Source: Homoserinimonas sp044769865
GTDB taxonomy: Bacteria; Actinomycetota; Actinomycetes; Actinomycetales; Microbacteriaceae
DNA length: 64,000 nucleotides
Assembly (NCBI RefSeq): GCF_044769865.1
Contig: NZ_JBIZWA010000001.1
Span: forward strand, 1,674,001-1,738,000
Direction of reading: 5' to 3'
This document shows, in pieces, positions 51,597-62,303 of the stretch; positions within the stretch are counted from its first letter, which is position 1; the number at the start of each line of letters is the position of its first letter. The notes beneath the pieces are model-generated. The model saw only the letters and a list, made by a program, of their open reading frames with translations. It ran no database searches and had not been told where the DNA came from. Position numbers and translations under genes: made by a program.

Positions 51597-52693
51597 TGCA
51601 CGACGTCGCGATCGTCGGCGGCGGGCCCGTGGGCATGTTGTTGGCCGTGCTGCTCGCGCAGGAGGGCCGCGACGTGGCCGCCTTCGAGGAACGTGACACG
51701 ATCTCGCCGCGCGCCCGAGCCATCGGTATCCACCCGCCCTCCGTCGAGGCGCTCGCCGAGGCAGGCGTGGAGGTTCCCGCACACGGCCGCCCCATCGCCG
51801 ATGGGGTTGCCATGGCCGACGGGCGTGTGCTCGGCGCAATGCCCCTCGCTGGTGTCTACGCCCTCGCCCAACAGCACGTCGAGCGGATGCTGCGCGCCCG
51901 CCTTGCCACGCTGGCGCCGGGTTCACTGCGGCTCGGGCGGAGGGTGTTGGGCCTGCACCCGGTGTCGGGCGGACACCGGCTCGATGTGGAGGGCGGCGCC
52001 GCAGCATCCGCTCGCCTCGTCGTCGCGGCGGACGGGCTGCGCAGCACTATCCGTGAACTCGTGGGCGTCCCGGTCGTGCGACGTCGCGGGGTCGCGCACT
52101 ACCTGATGGCGGATGTCGACGGGGATGCGCTCGGCGACCGGGCGCTGCTGGCGTTCGAGCGGGAGGGGGTCGTCGAGTCGTTCCCGCTGCCAGGTGGTCG
52201 TCGGCGCTGGGTCGCGCGGGTTGCCCCGCCCATGCCCGAGGCAGACTTCGAGGCGCTTGCCGCAGTCGTGCGGGCCCGCACCGGGCGCGTGCTCGACTCG
52301 CCCTCGCCCGTCAGCGCCTTCACGGCCAAGCAGGGCCTCGCTGCCCGCACGGTTCACTTTGGTTCCAGCGATGCTGCTGTCGTGCTCATCGGCGATGCGG
52401 CGCACGAGATCAGCCCGATCGGCGGACAGGGCCTCAACCTGGGCTGGCTCGAGGCGCGGGCGCTCGCTCGTGTGCTGACGGGCGGGCCGGGCACGCGCGA
52501 TGCGCTCGCGGCATTCGAGGCAGAGCGGATGCGTGCCACGCGTCGCGCGATCGCGCAGGCGGCGTTCAACACGGCGATGGGCCGTGCCCTGTCGCGGTCG
52601 GGGCACGCCGCTCGATCGCTCGCGATCCGCTCGCTCGGCGCTCCGCCCCTCGCGCGGCACCTCGCGGACGCCTTCACGATGCGCACCCTCTGA
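51596..52693 (+). CDS. FAD-dependent aromatic hydroxylase-like oxidoreductase
   Basis: A 365-residue flavoprotein monooxygenase of the PHBH/UbiH group. The FAD-binding GxGxxG is at the N-terminus (VAIVGGGPVGMLLAVLLAQE), the VVAADGLRSTIRE DG motif follows, and GDAAHEISPIGGQGLNLG is the second FAD motif. In phenolic-lipid operons such an enzyme hydroxylates the resorcinol ring to a hydroquinone (SrsC-like). It is translationally coupled to the methyltransferase (TGATG). The sequence immediately after the stop is the solitary repeat copy. Confidence 0.88.
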   Translation: MHDVAIVGGGPVGMLLAVLLAQEGRDVAAFEERDTISPRARAIGIHPPSVEALAEAGVEVPAHGRPIADGVAMADGRVLGAMPLAGVYALAQQHVERMLRARLATLAPGSLRLGRRVLGLHPVSGGHRLDVEGGAAASARLVVAADGLRSTIRELVGVPVVRRRGVAHYLMADVDGDALGDRALLAFEREGVVESFPLPGGRRRWVARVAPPMPEADFEALAAVVRARTGRVLDSPSPVSAFTAKQGLAARTVHFGSSDAAVVLIGDAAHEISPIGGQGLNLGWLEARALARVLTGGPGTRDALAAFEAERMRATRRAIAQAAFNTAMGRALSRSGHAARSLAIRSLGAPPLARHLADAFTMRTL

Positions 52694-52709
52694 CTTTCAT
52701 AACTCAGGA
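52693..52709 (+). repeat. solitary diverged copy of the 49725 repeat arm
   Basis: ACTTTCATAACTCAGGA matches the first 17 bases of the inverted-repeat arm at 49725 at 15 positions and begins inside the flavoprotein stop codon. The operon is therefore bracketed by related repeats. Confidence 0.5.
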
Positions 52710-52744
52710 GGACTCGCGCCGGCGCCCGCGCCATCCGGCCGCGG

Positions 52745-52804
52745 CGCTCACTTTTCGGCGGCACGCGCGTGCGCTGGCACGAGCATCCCGCCGAAAAGCG
52801 AGCG
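52745..52804. terminator. large hairpin between convergent flavoprotein and ABC exporter genes
   Basis: The arms 52745-52761 (CGCTCACTTTTCGGCGG) and 52788-52804 match over 16 of 17 bases around a 26-base GC-rich loop. It is placed between convergent genes and has T/A runs inside the stem, so it could terminate both. The rest of the 198-base gap shows no gene. Confidence 0.6.
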
Positions 52805-52891
52805 CGGCGCGCCTACGGTATTGCGCGGGGCGAGTAGGCCGCCCGCGGCCGTACCGAAACCCCGTCGAGGCTCCGATACCTGCCGCACCAG

Positions 52892-54742
52892 CTACACGAG
52901 CAGCTGGTGCTTCGCGAGGTCGCGGTAGAGCGGCGTGCTCGCCACAAGCTCGGAGTGCGTGCCCTCGCCGACGACGCGGCCCTTCTCGAGCACGATGATG
53001 CGGTCGCTGTCGACGACGGTCGAGAGCCGGTGGGCGATGACGATGAGCGTGCGGTGCTCCGCCACGGCGTCGATCGCCTCACGCAGCAGCTGCTCGTTGA
53101 GCCCGTCGAGCGAGGAGGTCGACTCGTCGAGCAGCAGGATGGGCGGGGCCGCGAGGAGCGCCCGCGCGATCGCGAGCCGCTGGCGCTCGCCGCCCGAGAG
53201 CATGACGCCGTCTTCGCCGACCTGCGCGTCGAGGCCGGCGGGGTTACGCTCGAGCACCCCGGTGAGGTTGACGGATGCGAGCACCTCGATGCACGCGGCA
53301 TCCGTCGCGTCCGGGGCACCGAGGGTGAGGTTGTCGCGGATGGTGCCGGCGAGCACGGGGGCGTCTTGCTCGACGTAGCCGATGCGGGCGCGGAGTTCGT
53401 CACGGTCGAGCGAGCGGATGTCGCGGCCCTCCATGCGCACGGCGCCCGCCGTCGGGTCGTAGAAGCGCTCGATGAGGGCGAGGATCGTGGACTTGCCGGC
53501 GCCCGATGGGCCGACGAGGGCGATGCGCTGCCCACGGGGAACCGTGAATGACACGTCGTGCAGCACGGTGCGGTCGTGGCCTTCGGTCTCCGTGAGCACG
53601 GCGTCCTCGCCGAGTTCGGCGACGAGCAGCTTCTCAGCCTCGGTCTTGTGGGCCGACTCGGGGTAGGAGAAGTGCACGTGGTCGAAGGTGATGGCGTCGT
53701 CGGTGGCGACCGGCGGGAGCGGCGCTGCGGCGGCATCCTCGTCCCGTTCGCTCGGCAGGTCGATGATCTCCTGGATGCGGCCGAGGGCGCCGAGCGCCTG
53801 GCTGACGGACGTCACGGCGCCGAAGGCGAGGCCGAGCGGGCTGATGAGCATGAAGAGGAAGAACACGAACATCACGAGTTCGGCGATGCTCGTCTCGCCC
53901 GCCGCGACGCGGAAGCCGCCGATGCCGAGCACCGTGATGAGCGACACCTGCAGGGCGATGCCGGCGACCGGCACGACGAAGGCTGAGACGTTGGCGACCT
54001 TGATGCCCTTGCTCCAGGCGGCGCGCGCGTTGCCGTCGATGGTCTCGTTCTCGCGCTCGGTCGCACCCGCGGCACGGATCGTGCGGATGGCGCTCAGCGC
54101 CCGCTCGACGGCCGCGGCGAGGTCGCCCACCTTCTCCTGCTGCTGCTGGCTGGCGCGACGGATGCGACCCGAGAGGCCGCCGACGACGGCGATCGATACG
54201 CCGATCACGAGGACTGTGAGGCCGAGCAGCACGGGGTCGAGGATGAGCATGGCGATGAGGGCGCCGATGAAGATGAGCACGCCGCCGATCGCGTCGACGA
54301 GTCCCTGCGTCATGACGGCGTAGAGGAGGGTCGTGTCAGAGCCCACGCGGGAGACGAGGTCGCCCGTGCGGCGGGTGTCGTATTCGCGGATCGGCAGGCG
54401 CAGCATCCGTGAGATGAGGCGGCGGCGGGCCGACAGCACGATGCCGGTACCGGTGCGCTGCAGGAGCCAGTGCTGCACGCCGCTGATGATCGCGGCGATC
54501 ACGACGAGCGAGACGAGCACCCACACGAGCCCGCCGAGGGTCTCGCCGGACTGCACGGCGGTGATGACCTGCCCGATGAGCAGCGGCTGCACGAGTGAGG
54601 CGATGGCGCCCAGGATGCTCAGCACGATCACGACGGCGAGCACGGGCTTGTGCTCCGCGAGGTAGGGGAGCAGCTGGCTGAACTTCGCCCTGGGCCCCTC
54701 GGGTGTTCGCTTCTTGCCTCGTGCGGGCGCGCTCATGCTCAT
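52892..54742 (-). CDS. ABC exporter, fused transmembrane and ATPase domains
   Basis: A 616-residue MsbA/LmrA-type half-transporter that should dimerise. Six membrane segments lie in residues about 30-330 (EYDTRRTGDLVSRVGSDTTL is the coupling-loop region). The nucleotide-binding domain has Walker A GPSGAGKST, signature LSGGERQRLAIARALL, Walker B ILLLDEST and the H-loop IVIAHRLST. A long linker with EAEKLLVAELGEDAV lies between the half-domain start and Walker A. It is convergent with the phenolic-lipid operon; export of its lipids is possible but unproven. ATG 54742 follows GGAG. Confidence 0.92.
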   Translation of the reverse strand: MSMSAPARGKKRTPEGPRAKFSQLLPYLAEHKPVLAVVIVLSILGAIASLVQPLLIGQVITAVQSGETLGGLVWVLVSLVVIAAIISGVQHWLLQRTGTGIVLSARRRLISRMLRLPIREYDTRRTGDLVSRVGSDTTLLYAVMTQGLVDAIGGVLIFIGALIAMLILDPVLLGLTVLVIGVSIAVVGGLSGRIRRASQQQQEKVGDLAAAVERALSAIRTIRAAGATERENETIDGNARAAWSKGIKVANVSAFVVPVAGIALQVSLITVLGIGGFRVAAGETSIAELVMFVFFLFMLISPLGLAFGAVTSVSQALGALGRIQEIIDLPSERDEDAAAAPLPPVATDDAITFDHVHFSYPESAHKTEAEKLLVAELGEDAVLTETEGHDRTVLHDVSFTVPRGQRIALVGPSGAGKSTILALIERFYDPTAGAVRMEGRDIRSLDRDELRARIGYVEQDAPVLAGTIRDNLTLGAPDATDAACIEVLASVNLTGVLERNPAGLDAQVGEDGVMLSGGERQRLAIARALLAAPPILLLDESTSSLDGLNEQLLREAIDAVAEHRTLIVIAHRLSTVVDSDRIIVLEKGRVVGEGTHSELVASTPLYRDLAKHQLLV

Positions 54743-54774
54743 GCTGTTCAGCTCCGGGGATCGGTGGCGCGGTC

Positions 54775-54792
54775 GACTGCGGCGCCGCAGTC
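54775..54792. promoter_or_regulatory. perfect 18-bp palindrome in the exporter/rarD divergent gap
   Basis: GACTGCGGC-GCCGCAGTC is fully self-complementary with no spacer, midway between two divergent starts 92 bases apart. It is an operator candidate for either gene. At this GC content shorter GC palindromes are common, but 18 perfect bases is unusual. Confidence 0.5.
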
Positions 54793-54834
54793 AAGTCTAC
54801 GAGCGCCTTCCCGTGAGCCTGAGACAATGGGGAG

Positions 54835-55761
54835 GTGACGCATCCCTCCCACAAGGCCGAGACGCAGGGCCGCGGCGTCATCGCGTCTGTGGTCGCGTCG
54901 GTGCTCTTCGGCGCCGTGTACTTCATTCCGGCGGCGCTCGAGGGAATGACGGATGCCGAGGCGGTGTCGTGGCGCATCGTGCTGACGGTCCCGTTCATGG
55001 CCCTGCTGCTGCTGGCGATCCGGTCGTGGGCATCCGTGACGGATGCGTGGGCTCGCCTCCGCGCGAAGCCCTGGCAGGTGCTCGTGCTGGTGCTGAACGC
55101 CGCCCTCCTCGGACTCCAGTTGTGGCTCTTCGCCTGGGCGCCCATGTCGGGGCACGGCCTGGATGTGGCCCTCGGGTACCTCCTGATGCCGTTGACCATG
55201 GTGGTGGTGGGGGTGCTGCTGCACGGCGAGAAGCTCGGCGGCGTGCGCATCGCGGCGGTCGCGGCTGCCGTCGTGGGCGTGGGGGCCGCGTTCTTCACCT
55301 CGGGCGGCCTCTCGTGGGCGACCTTCGCGGTCGCGCTCGGCTATCCCCTGTACTTCACGATCCGCAGGGCGATCAGGGTCGATACCCCCGGCGCCATGTG
55401 GATCGAGCTATTGGTGCTCTTCATCCCATGCCTGTGGTTCGCGGTAGGCCCCGGGGCCTCGGATGGTGAGCGGCCGTGGCTCATGCTCATCGTGTTCGGG
55501 GCGCTCAGCGCGGTCGCGCTCACCCTTTACATCGTGGCGAGCCGCTTCCTGTCGTTCAGCCTCTTCGGGTTGCTCAGCTATGTGGAGCCGATCGTGCTCG
55601 TGTTCGTCGCCCTGCTCCTGCTGGGGGAGTCGATCGAGCCCTCCGAATACCTCACCTATGCGGGCATCGGCTTGGCGGTGCTGCTGCTGGTGCTCGAGGG
55701 GCTGCTCGTGGCGCGGCGGGAACGTCGACGCTTCGGCGACACGCCCCTGCCGCCCGGCTGA
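54835..55761 (+). CDS. EamA/DMT-family transporter, RarD-like
   Basis: A 308-residue permease with ten membrane segments in two EamA halves. VVASVLFGAVYFIPAALEGM at the start and the middle ALLGLQLWLFAWAPMSGHGLD resemble RarD. The second half contains LSYVEPIVLVFVALLLLGE, the common EamA signature. It probably exports a small metabolite. GACAAT six bases before GTG 54835 may be a leaderless -10 box, or GGGGAG may serve as a ribosome site. Confidence 0.88.
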   Translation: MTHPSHKAETQGRGVIASVVASVLFGAVYFIPAALEGMTDAEAVSWRIVLTVPFMALLLLAIRSWASVTDAWARLRAKPWQVLVLVLNAALLGLQLWLFAWAPMSGHGLDVALGYLLMPLTMVVVGVLLHGEKLGGVRIAAVAAAVVGVGAAFFTSGGLSWATFAVALGYPLYFTIRRAIRVDTPGAMWIELLVLFIPCLWFAVGPGASDGERPWLMLIVFGALSAVALTLYIVASRFLSFSLFGLLSYVEPIVLVFVALLLLGESIEPSEYLTYAGIGLAVLLLVLEGLLVARRERRRFGDTPLPPG

Positions 55762-55852
55762 CACCCCCCTCTGCGCGGCTGGCGACCAGCTCCGCACCAC
55801 ACACCCGTGTGGGGGCATCCGTCTTCTTCGCCGCCGCCCCTAGTCTGGTGTG

Positions 55853-56452
55853 ATGGCTGGGCCAGAAGAATCGCACGCGGATGTCGACCTGGAGATCGCG
55901 GCACTTGGCGCGCTGCTCAAGGCGGAACGCAAGCGCCAGGGGCTCAGCGTGCAGGCGCTCAGCTCGCGCTCGGGTGTGAGTTTCGGCCTCATCAGCCAGC
56001 TGGAGCGGGGCCTCGGCAACCCATCCTTCGCGTCGCTGCACCGCCTCTCGACCGCGTTGGGCGTGCCCATGGCGACCCTGCTGGGCGGCGACTCCTCGGG
56101 CGACGGCGCGGTTGTGCGGGCGGGGGAACGGTTCGCAATCCCCACCCCGGCAGGGCCCGAGCATCAGCGGGTCGTGCGCGAGCTCATCACCCCTCGCGGC
56201 CACACGACCATGCAGCTCATCCGCAGCACCCTGCCGCCCGCTTTCTCCAATGAGGGGCAGCCGTTCCGCCATCTGGGCACGGAGTGCGTGCTCGTTGAGT
56301 CGGGTTCCTTGCGGGTCGTGCACGGCGATCGCGAGGTCATCCTCGGCGAGGGTGACGCGATGACCTACGGATGCTCGGTGCCCCACTGGTGGGCGAATGC
56401 CTCCGACGGCACGACGGTCGTGTTGGGCGCCGTGAGCCCCTTCGAGGCCTGA
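55853..56452 (+). CDS. XRE-family regulator with C-terminal cupin domain
   Basis: A 199-residue HTH-cupin protein. Residues about 15-70 form the XRE HTH (LLKAERKRQGLSVQALSSRSG, with GLISQLERGLGNPS as recognition part). Residues 115-195 are a cupin (FRHLGTECVLVESGSLRVV, then YGCSVPHWWAN) likely to bind a small ligand. Such regulators often control amino-acid or amine uptake and catabolism. It lies next to the DUF1028 gene and the dipeptide ABC operon, which makes it the prime candidate for their control. TAGTCT is six bases before ATG 55853. Confidence 0.85.
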   Translation: MAGPEESHADVDLEIAALGALLKAERKRQGLSVQALSSRSGVSFGLISQLERGLGNPSFASLHRLSTALGVPMATLLGGDSSGDGAVVRAGERFAIPTPAGPEHQRVVRELITPRGHTTMQLIRSTLPPAFSNEGQPFRHLGTECVLVESGSLRVVHGDREVILGEGDAMTYGCSVPHWWANASDGTTVVLGAVSPFEA

Positions 56453-56456
56453 CGCG

Positions 56457-57119
56457 TTAGGCGCGGAACTTCAGGTCGAGCATCCGGTCGAGCTCGTCGA
56501 GCGGATGCCCGTGGTCGTCGACCCGCAGGTCGACCGTGAGGGCGGGCGGCCAGTCGGGGTCGCGCTCTCCCGTGGCAATCTGCAGTGCGGCGCTCTGTTG
56601 CCCGCGGCGGTCGCCCCCTGCCGCGAGGCCGGCGCGGAGCGCGCTGACGGCGCGTCGGGCGAGGTCGTGCGCCGCGGCATCCGCCCCGCTGGCCAGGAGC
56701 GAGTCGACGAGGGGCGAGGCGGTGAGGGAGGCGAGCATCCCGTCGACGACCTCGGGGCCCGCGAGGAGGTTGCCGAGCACGAGAATCCCTGGGGCGGAGC
56801 GGTGGCCGGCCCAGTCGCTGCAGTCGCCGCCGGTGTGCGCGGCGTGCGTTCCCTCGGCGGCCAGGAGCCCGACCTGGCGGTGGGCGGGGTCGGCGTCGAG
56901 ACGAGGGAGCTCGGCGAGGGCGGCCGCGGGGCTGTGCCCGGATTCGAGCATCCGCAGGAGTGGGCCGCGGAGGCGCGTGTTTGTGTAGGCCTGGCTCACG
57001 ACGGCACCGATGCCGGGGAGCACCGCGGGCACCGCCTTGCCGACGGCGAGGGAGTAGCTCGCGGTCGCGACGGCGAGCGTGCGGCTCGCGGGGTGGGCGA
57101 GGAGCAGGCTGTAGGTCAT
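56457..57119 (-). CDS. DUF1028 family protein (Ntn-hydrolase-like)
   Basis: A 220-residue DUF1028 protein. The family has an Ntn-hydrolase-type fold and is of poorly defined function; it is often located with peptide or amidohydrolase genes. Visible landmarks are TYSLLLAHPASRTLAVATAS at the start, GIGAVVSQAYTN, QVGLLAAEGTHAAHTG and LVLGNLLAGPEVVDGM. AAAGGACCC precedes the ATG. It is divergent from the dipeptide ABC operon, and the shared intergenic region has a nested inverted repeat. The stop lies five bases from that of the convergent XRE-cupin gene. Confidence 0.85.
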   Translation of the reverse strand: MTYSLLLAHPASRTLAVATASYSLAVGKAVPAVLPGIGAVVSQAYTNTRLRGPLLRMLESGHSPAAALAELPRLDADPAHRQVGLLAAEGTHAAHTGGDCSDWAGHRSAPGILVLGNLLAGPEVVDGMLASLTASPLVDSLLASGADAAAHDLARRAVSALRAGLAAGGDRRGQQSAALQIATGERDPDWPPALTVDLRVDDHGHPLDELDRMLDLKFRA

Positions 57120-57180
57120 GGGTCCTTTCGCGGCCGGATGTTGCGATCGTGTTTCTTTGCCTCGCGGGCCTTGTCCGCCC

Positions 57181-57223
57181 GATCAAGCTACTCCATAATG
57201 ATGCAAACATCAGTAGATTGATC
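57181..57223. promoter_or_regulatory. nested inverted repeats in the DUF1028/dpp divergent region
   Basis: The outer arms GATCAAGCTACT (57181-57192) and AGTAGATTGATC (57212-57223) match at 11 of 12 positions, and inside them is TGATG-caaa-CATCA (57199-57212). The stretch is AT-rich relative to its surroundings. It is a probable operator for the XRE-cupin regulator acting on both directions. Confidence 0.6.
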
Positions 57224-57279
57224 GAAATGGCCGGACGGTCGCAGTCGACCGCTCACCCGAGAGCTCGGAGGACACCCCC

Positions 57280-58797
57280 ATGAAGTCACGAATGCTGCTG
57301 GCGGGCATCGCCATGACGGGCGTCGCCGCCCTGGCCGCCTGCTCCACGGGGGAGGGGGTGGACCTCGACGGCGCGGATGGCCGCGTGCTCACCGCCGCAA
57401 TCGCGGGCGAACCAGACCAGCTCGACCCGCACAAGACCACCTCGTACTTCTCGTTCCAGGTGCTCGAGAACATCTATGACACCCTCGTCGAGCCCGACGA
57501 GAACCTCGAGATGCAGCCCGCGCTCGCCGAGGACTGGGAGCTCAGCGACGACCAGCTCACCTGGACCTTCGAGCTGCGCGAGGGCGTGACCTTCCACGAC
57601 GGCTCCGAATTCACCGCCGATGACGTGGTCTACTCCTACAACCGCATCATCGACGAGGAGCTCTCCAACGCGTGGCGCCTCTCCGCCATCACCGACATCA
57701 CCGCGACGGATGACACGACCGTCGAGATCACGGTCGCCCAGCCGACCCCCAACCTGCTCTCGAGCCTCGGCGGCTTCAAGGGCCTCGCGATCGTGAGCGA
57801 GGAGAACGCGACGAGCGGCGACATCTCGACCGCCCCCATCGGCACGGGCGCCTTCTCGCTCGAGAACTACACCTCGGGCGACAGCATCGAGCTCGTCGCC
57901 AACGAGGACTACTGGGGTGGCGCCCCCGAGATCGCGGGCGTCACCTTCCGCTTCATCTCGGAGGGGTCGACGGCACTCGCCGCCCTCAAGAGCGGCGACG
58001 TCGACTGGACCGACTCCATCCCAGCCCAGCAGGTGCAGGGCCTCGAGGGCGACGACACCATCGTGCTCGGCCAGAACCCCAGCAACGACTACTGGTACCT
58101 CGCCATGAACCAGGCCAAGGAGCCGTGGAACGACGTGCGCGTGCGCCAGGCCGTCGCCTACGCGATCGACCGCGACGCCATCGCGCAGGTCACGAGCTAC
58201 GGCACGGCCGAGGTCAACCAGCTCGCGATCCCCAAGGCCAGCTCCTGGTACAGCGAGTACGACACCTACAGCACCGACGTGGACCAGGCCAAGAGCCTCA
58301 TGGCTGACGCGGGCGTGCCCTCCGCCGAGATGGAACTGCTCGTCTCCTCCGACTACCCGGAGTCGGTCGCGGCCGCCCAGGTCATCGCCGACAACCTCGC
58401 CGAGATCGGCATCACGGTGAGCATCTCGAGCCCCGACTTCGCGAGCTGGCTCGACGCGCAGAATGCGGGCCGCTTCGACATGCTCATGATGAGCTGGCTC
58501 GGCAACATCGACCCGGATGACTTCTACTACGCGCAGCACCACAGTGCGGGTGGCAGCAACGCGCAGGGCTATGCCAACCCGGAGGTCGACGCGCTCCTCG
58601 ACGAGGCCCGCACCGAGACCGACACGGATGCTCGCAAGGCGCTCTACGACGAGGCTGCGGCGCTCATCGCCGACGACGCCAGCTACATCTACCTCTATAA
58701 CCCCTCGGTGATCCAGGCCTGGTCGCCCGATCTCGAGGACTACGAGGCGCGCGGCGACCGCGCCATCCGCTTCAAGAGCGTCTCGTTCAGCGACTGA
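57280..58797 (+). CDS. peptide-type ABC transporter substrate-binding lipoprotein
   Basis: A 505-residue family 5 solute-binding protein (DppA/OppA type). The lipobox LAALAAC anchors it at about residue 21. The opening EPDQLDPHKTTSYFSFQVLE and the EGVTFHDGSEFTADDVVYSY segment are typical, as is YAIDRDAIAQ. GGAGGACACCCCC precedes ATG 57280. It forms an operon with two permeases and a double ATPase, giving a full importer for a peptide or related cation. The exact ligand is unknown. Confidence 0.92.
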   Translation: MKSRMLLAGIAMTGVAALAACSTGEGVDLDGADGRVLTAAIAGEPDQLDPHKTTSYFSFQVLENIYDTLVEPDENLEMQPALAEDWELSDDQLTWTFELREGVTFHDGSEFTADDVVYSYNRIIDEELSNAWRLSAITDITATDDTTVEITVAQPTPNLLSSLGGFKGLAIVSEENATSGDISTAPIGTGAFSLENYTSGDSIELVANEDYWGGAPEIAGVTFRFISEGSTALAALKSGDVDWTDSIPAQQVQGLEGDDTIVLGQNPSNDYWYLAMNQAKEPWNDVRVRQAVAYAIDRDAIAQVTSYGTAEVNQLAIPKASSWYSEYDTYSTDVDQAKSLMADAGVPSAEMELLVSSDYPESVAAAQVIADNLAEIGITVSISSPDFASWLDAQNAGRFDMLMMSWLGNIDPDDFYYAQHHSAGGSNAQGYANPEVDALLDEARTETDTDARKALYDEAAALIADDASYIYLYNPSVIQAWSPDLEDYEARGDRAIRFKSVSFSD

Positions 58798-58807
58798 CAT
58801 CCGCGAA

Positions 58808-59776
58808 ATGAGGGGAGTGCTCGAGAACACCACGGTCAGGTTCCTGGCCCGGCGGCTCGCCTACACGGCGATCGTGCTGGTCGGAGTCATGGTCGTGGTG
58901 TTCTCGATCGTGCAACTGGTGCCGGGCGACCCCGTGCGCATCGCGCTGGGCACGAGGTATACGGAGGCGTCCTATGAGGCCCTGCGCGCGGCATCCGGTC
59001 TCGACCGCCCCCTCCTGGAACAGTTCTTCGGATACCTCGGAGGGGCGCTCACTGGCGACCTGGGCGTGAGTTTCCGCAACGGCGAGCCGGTCACGGCGGT
59101 GTTGCTCGACCGCCTGCCCGCCACCATCTCGCTCGCGGTCGCCGCCCTCGTGATCGGCCTCGCCGTCGCGCTTCCGGCCGGCATCTACTCGGCGCTCCGC
59201 GAGGGCCGTCTCAGCGACGGCATCGTGCGCATCGCAAGCCAGTTCGGCGTCTCGGTTCCCGACTTCTGGATGGGCATGCTGCTCATCACCCTCTTCTCGT
59301 CGGTGCTCGGCTGGCTGCCGTCATCCGGCTATGTGGCCATCACGGATGACCCGCTCGGCTGGATGAGGCGCGTCACCCTGCCGGCGATCACGATGGGCAT
59401 CGTGGCGGGCTCGATCATGACCCGGTACATCCGCGCGGCCGTGCTGGATGTCGCGAGCATGGGCTACATCCGCACGGCGCGATCGAAGGGCCTCGCGCCC
59501 AAGGTCGTCACGTTCCGGCACATAGTGCGCAATGCCCTCGTGCCGGTGCTCACCATCACGGGCATCCAGATGGCCACCATGCTGGGCGGGGTGATCGTCG
59601 TCGAGGTGGTCTTCGCCTGGCCCGGGCTCGGCAGGCTCGTCTTCGACGCGGTCGCGTCGCGTGACTACCCGATCATCCAGGGGGCGGTGCTGCTGATCGC
59701 GGTCATGTTCCTGCTCATCAACCTGCTCGTGGACGTGCTCTACGCCGTCGTCGACCCGAGGATCCGACTGTCATGA
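58808..59776 (+). CDS. ABC transporter permease (DppB-like)
   Basis: A 322-residue permease with six membrane segments. The N-terminal membrane anchor is followed by FSIVQLVPGDPVRIALG, the usual DppB/OppB opening, and the EAA-loop region RSKGLAPKVVTFRHIVRNAL. It forms the channel together with the next gene, which it overlaps by four bases. Confidence 0.93.
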   Translation: MRGVLENTTVRFLARRLAYTAIVLVGVMVVVFSIVQLVPGDPVRIALGTRYTEASYEALRAASGLDRPLLEQFFGYLGGALTGDLGVSFRNGEPVTAVLLDRLPATISLAVAALVIGLAVALPAGIYSALREGRLSDGIVRIASQFGVSVPDFWMGMLLITLFSSVLGWLPSSGYVAITDDPLGWMRRVTLPAITMGIVAGSIMTRYIRAAVLDVASMGYIRTARSKGLAPKVVTFRHIVRNALVPVLTITGIQMATMLGGVIVVEVVFAWPGLGRLVFDAVASRDYPIIQGAVLLIAVMFLLINLLVDVLYAVVDPRIRLS

Positions 59777-60671
59777 CCATGTCAGAGAAGCAGGCGCCCG
59801 CCGCCGCGGCACCACCCTCGCGGGGGAGCCTCATCGGCCTGCTGCTGCAGAACAAGGTGACGCTCGCCGGATGCATCGTGCTCCTGATCGTCGCCGTCGT
59901 CGCGATCATCGGCCCCCTCGTCGCGCCCTACGGGGTCAACGCGACCAACGTCGTGAACGCCCTCCAGCCACCGAGCGCGGAGCACTGGTTCGGCACGGAT
60001 GACCTCGGCCGTGACGTCTTCTCGCGCGTGCTCGTCGCGACCAGGGTCTCGCTCCTCGTCGCGGTGGCGAGTGTCGCCTTCGCCCTCGTCATCGGCGTCG
60101 TCGTCGGCATCGTCTCCGGCTACACGCGCGGCTGGCTCGACACCGTGCTGATGCGCGGCGTCGACGTCATGTTCGCCTTCCCCGTGCTGCTGCTCGCGAT
60201 GGCGATCGTCGCAATCCTCGGCCCGGGCCTGCTCACGACGATGCTCGCGATCGGCATCGTCTACACGCCGATCTTCGCCCGCGTGACGCGCGGCAGCACC
60301 CTGAGTGTCGCGGTCGAACCCTTCGTGCAGGCCTCCCGCACGATGGGCACGGGGTCGTTCTTCATCCTGCGCCGGCACATCCTGCCCAACATCACGGGCC
60401 CGCTCATCGTGCAGACCTCGCTCTCACTCGCCTTCGCGATCCTCTCGGAGGCCGCCCTCTCGTTCCTCGGCCTCGGCGTGCAGCCACCCCAGCCGTCGTG
60501 GGGACGCATGCTCTTCGACGCGCAGGGCTTCTTGGGGCTGGCCTGGTGGATGAGCATCTTCCCCGGCGCCGCGATCTTCATCACCGTGCTGGCGTTCAAC
60601 CTGGTCGGCGACGGCCTGCGCGACGTGCTCGACCCGCGCCAGCGAACCATCCTCGAGGCAAGGAGGCGGCG

Positions 60672-60675
<4 letters not shown>
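59773..60675 (+). CDS. ABC transporter permease (DppC-like)
   Basis: A 300-residue second permease. WFGTDDLGRDVFSRVLVATR is the conserved DppC segment, and the EAA-loop lies around TMGTGSFFILRRHILPNI. Six membrane segments are visible. The ATG at 59773 overlaps the upstream stop, and its own stop overlaps the ATPase gene (ATGA). Confidence 0.93.
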
Positions 60676-62292
<1,617 letters not shown>

Positions 62293-62303
<11 letters not shown>

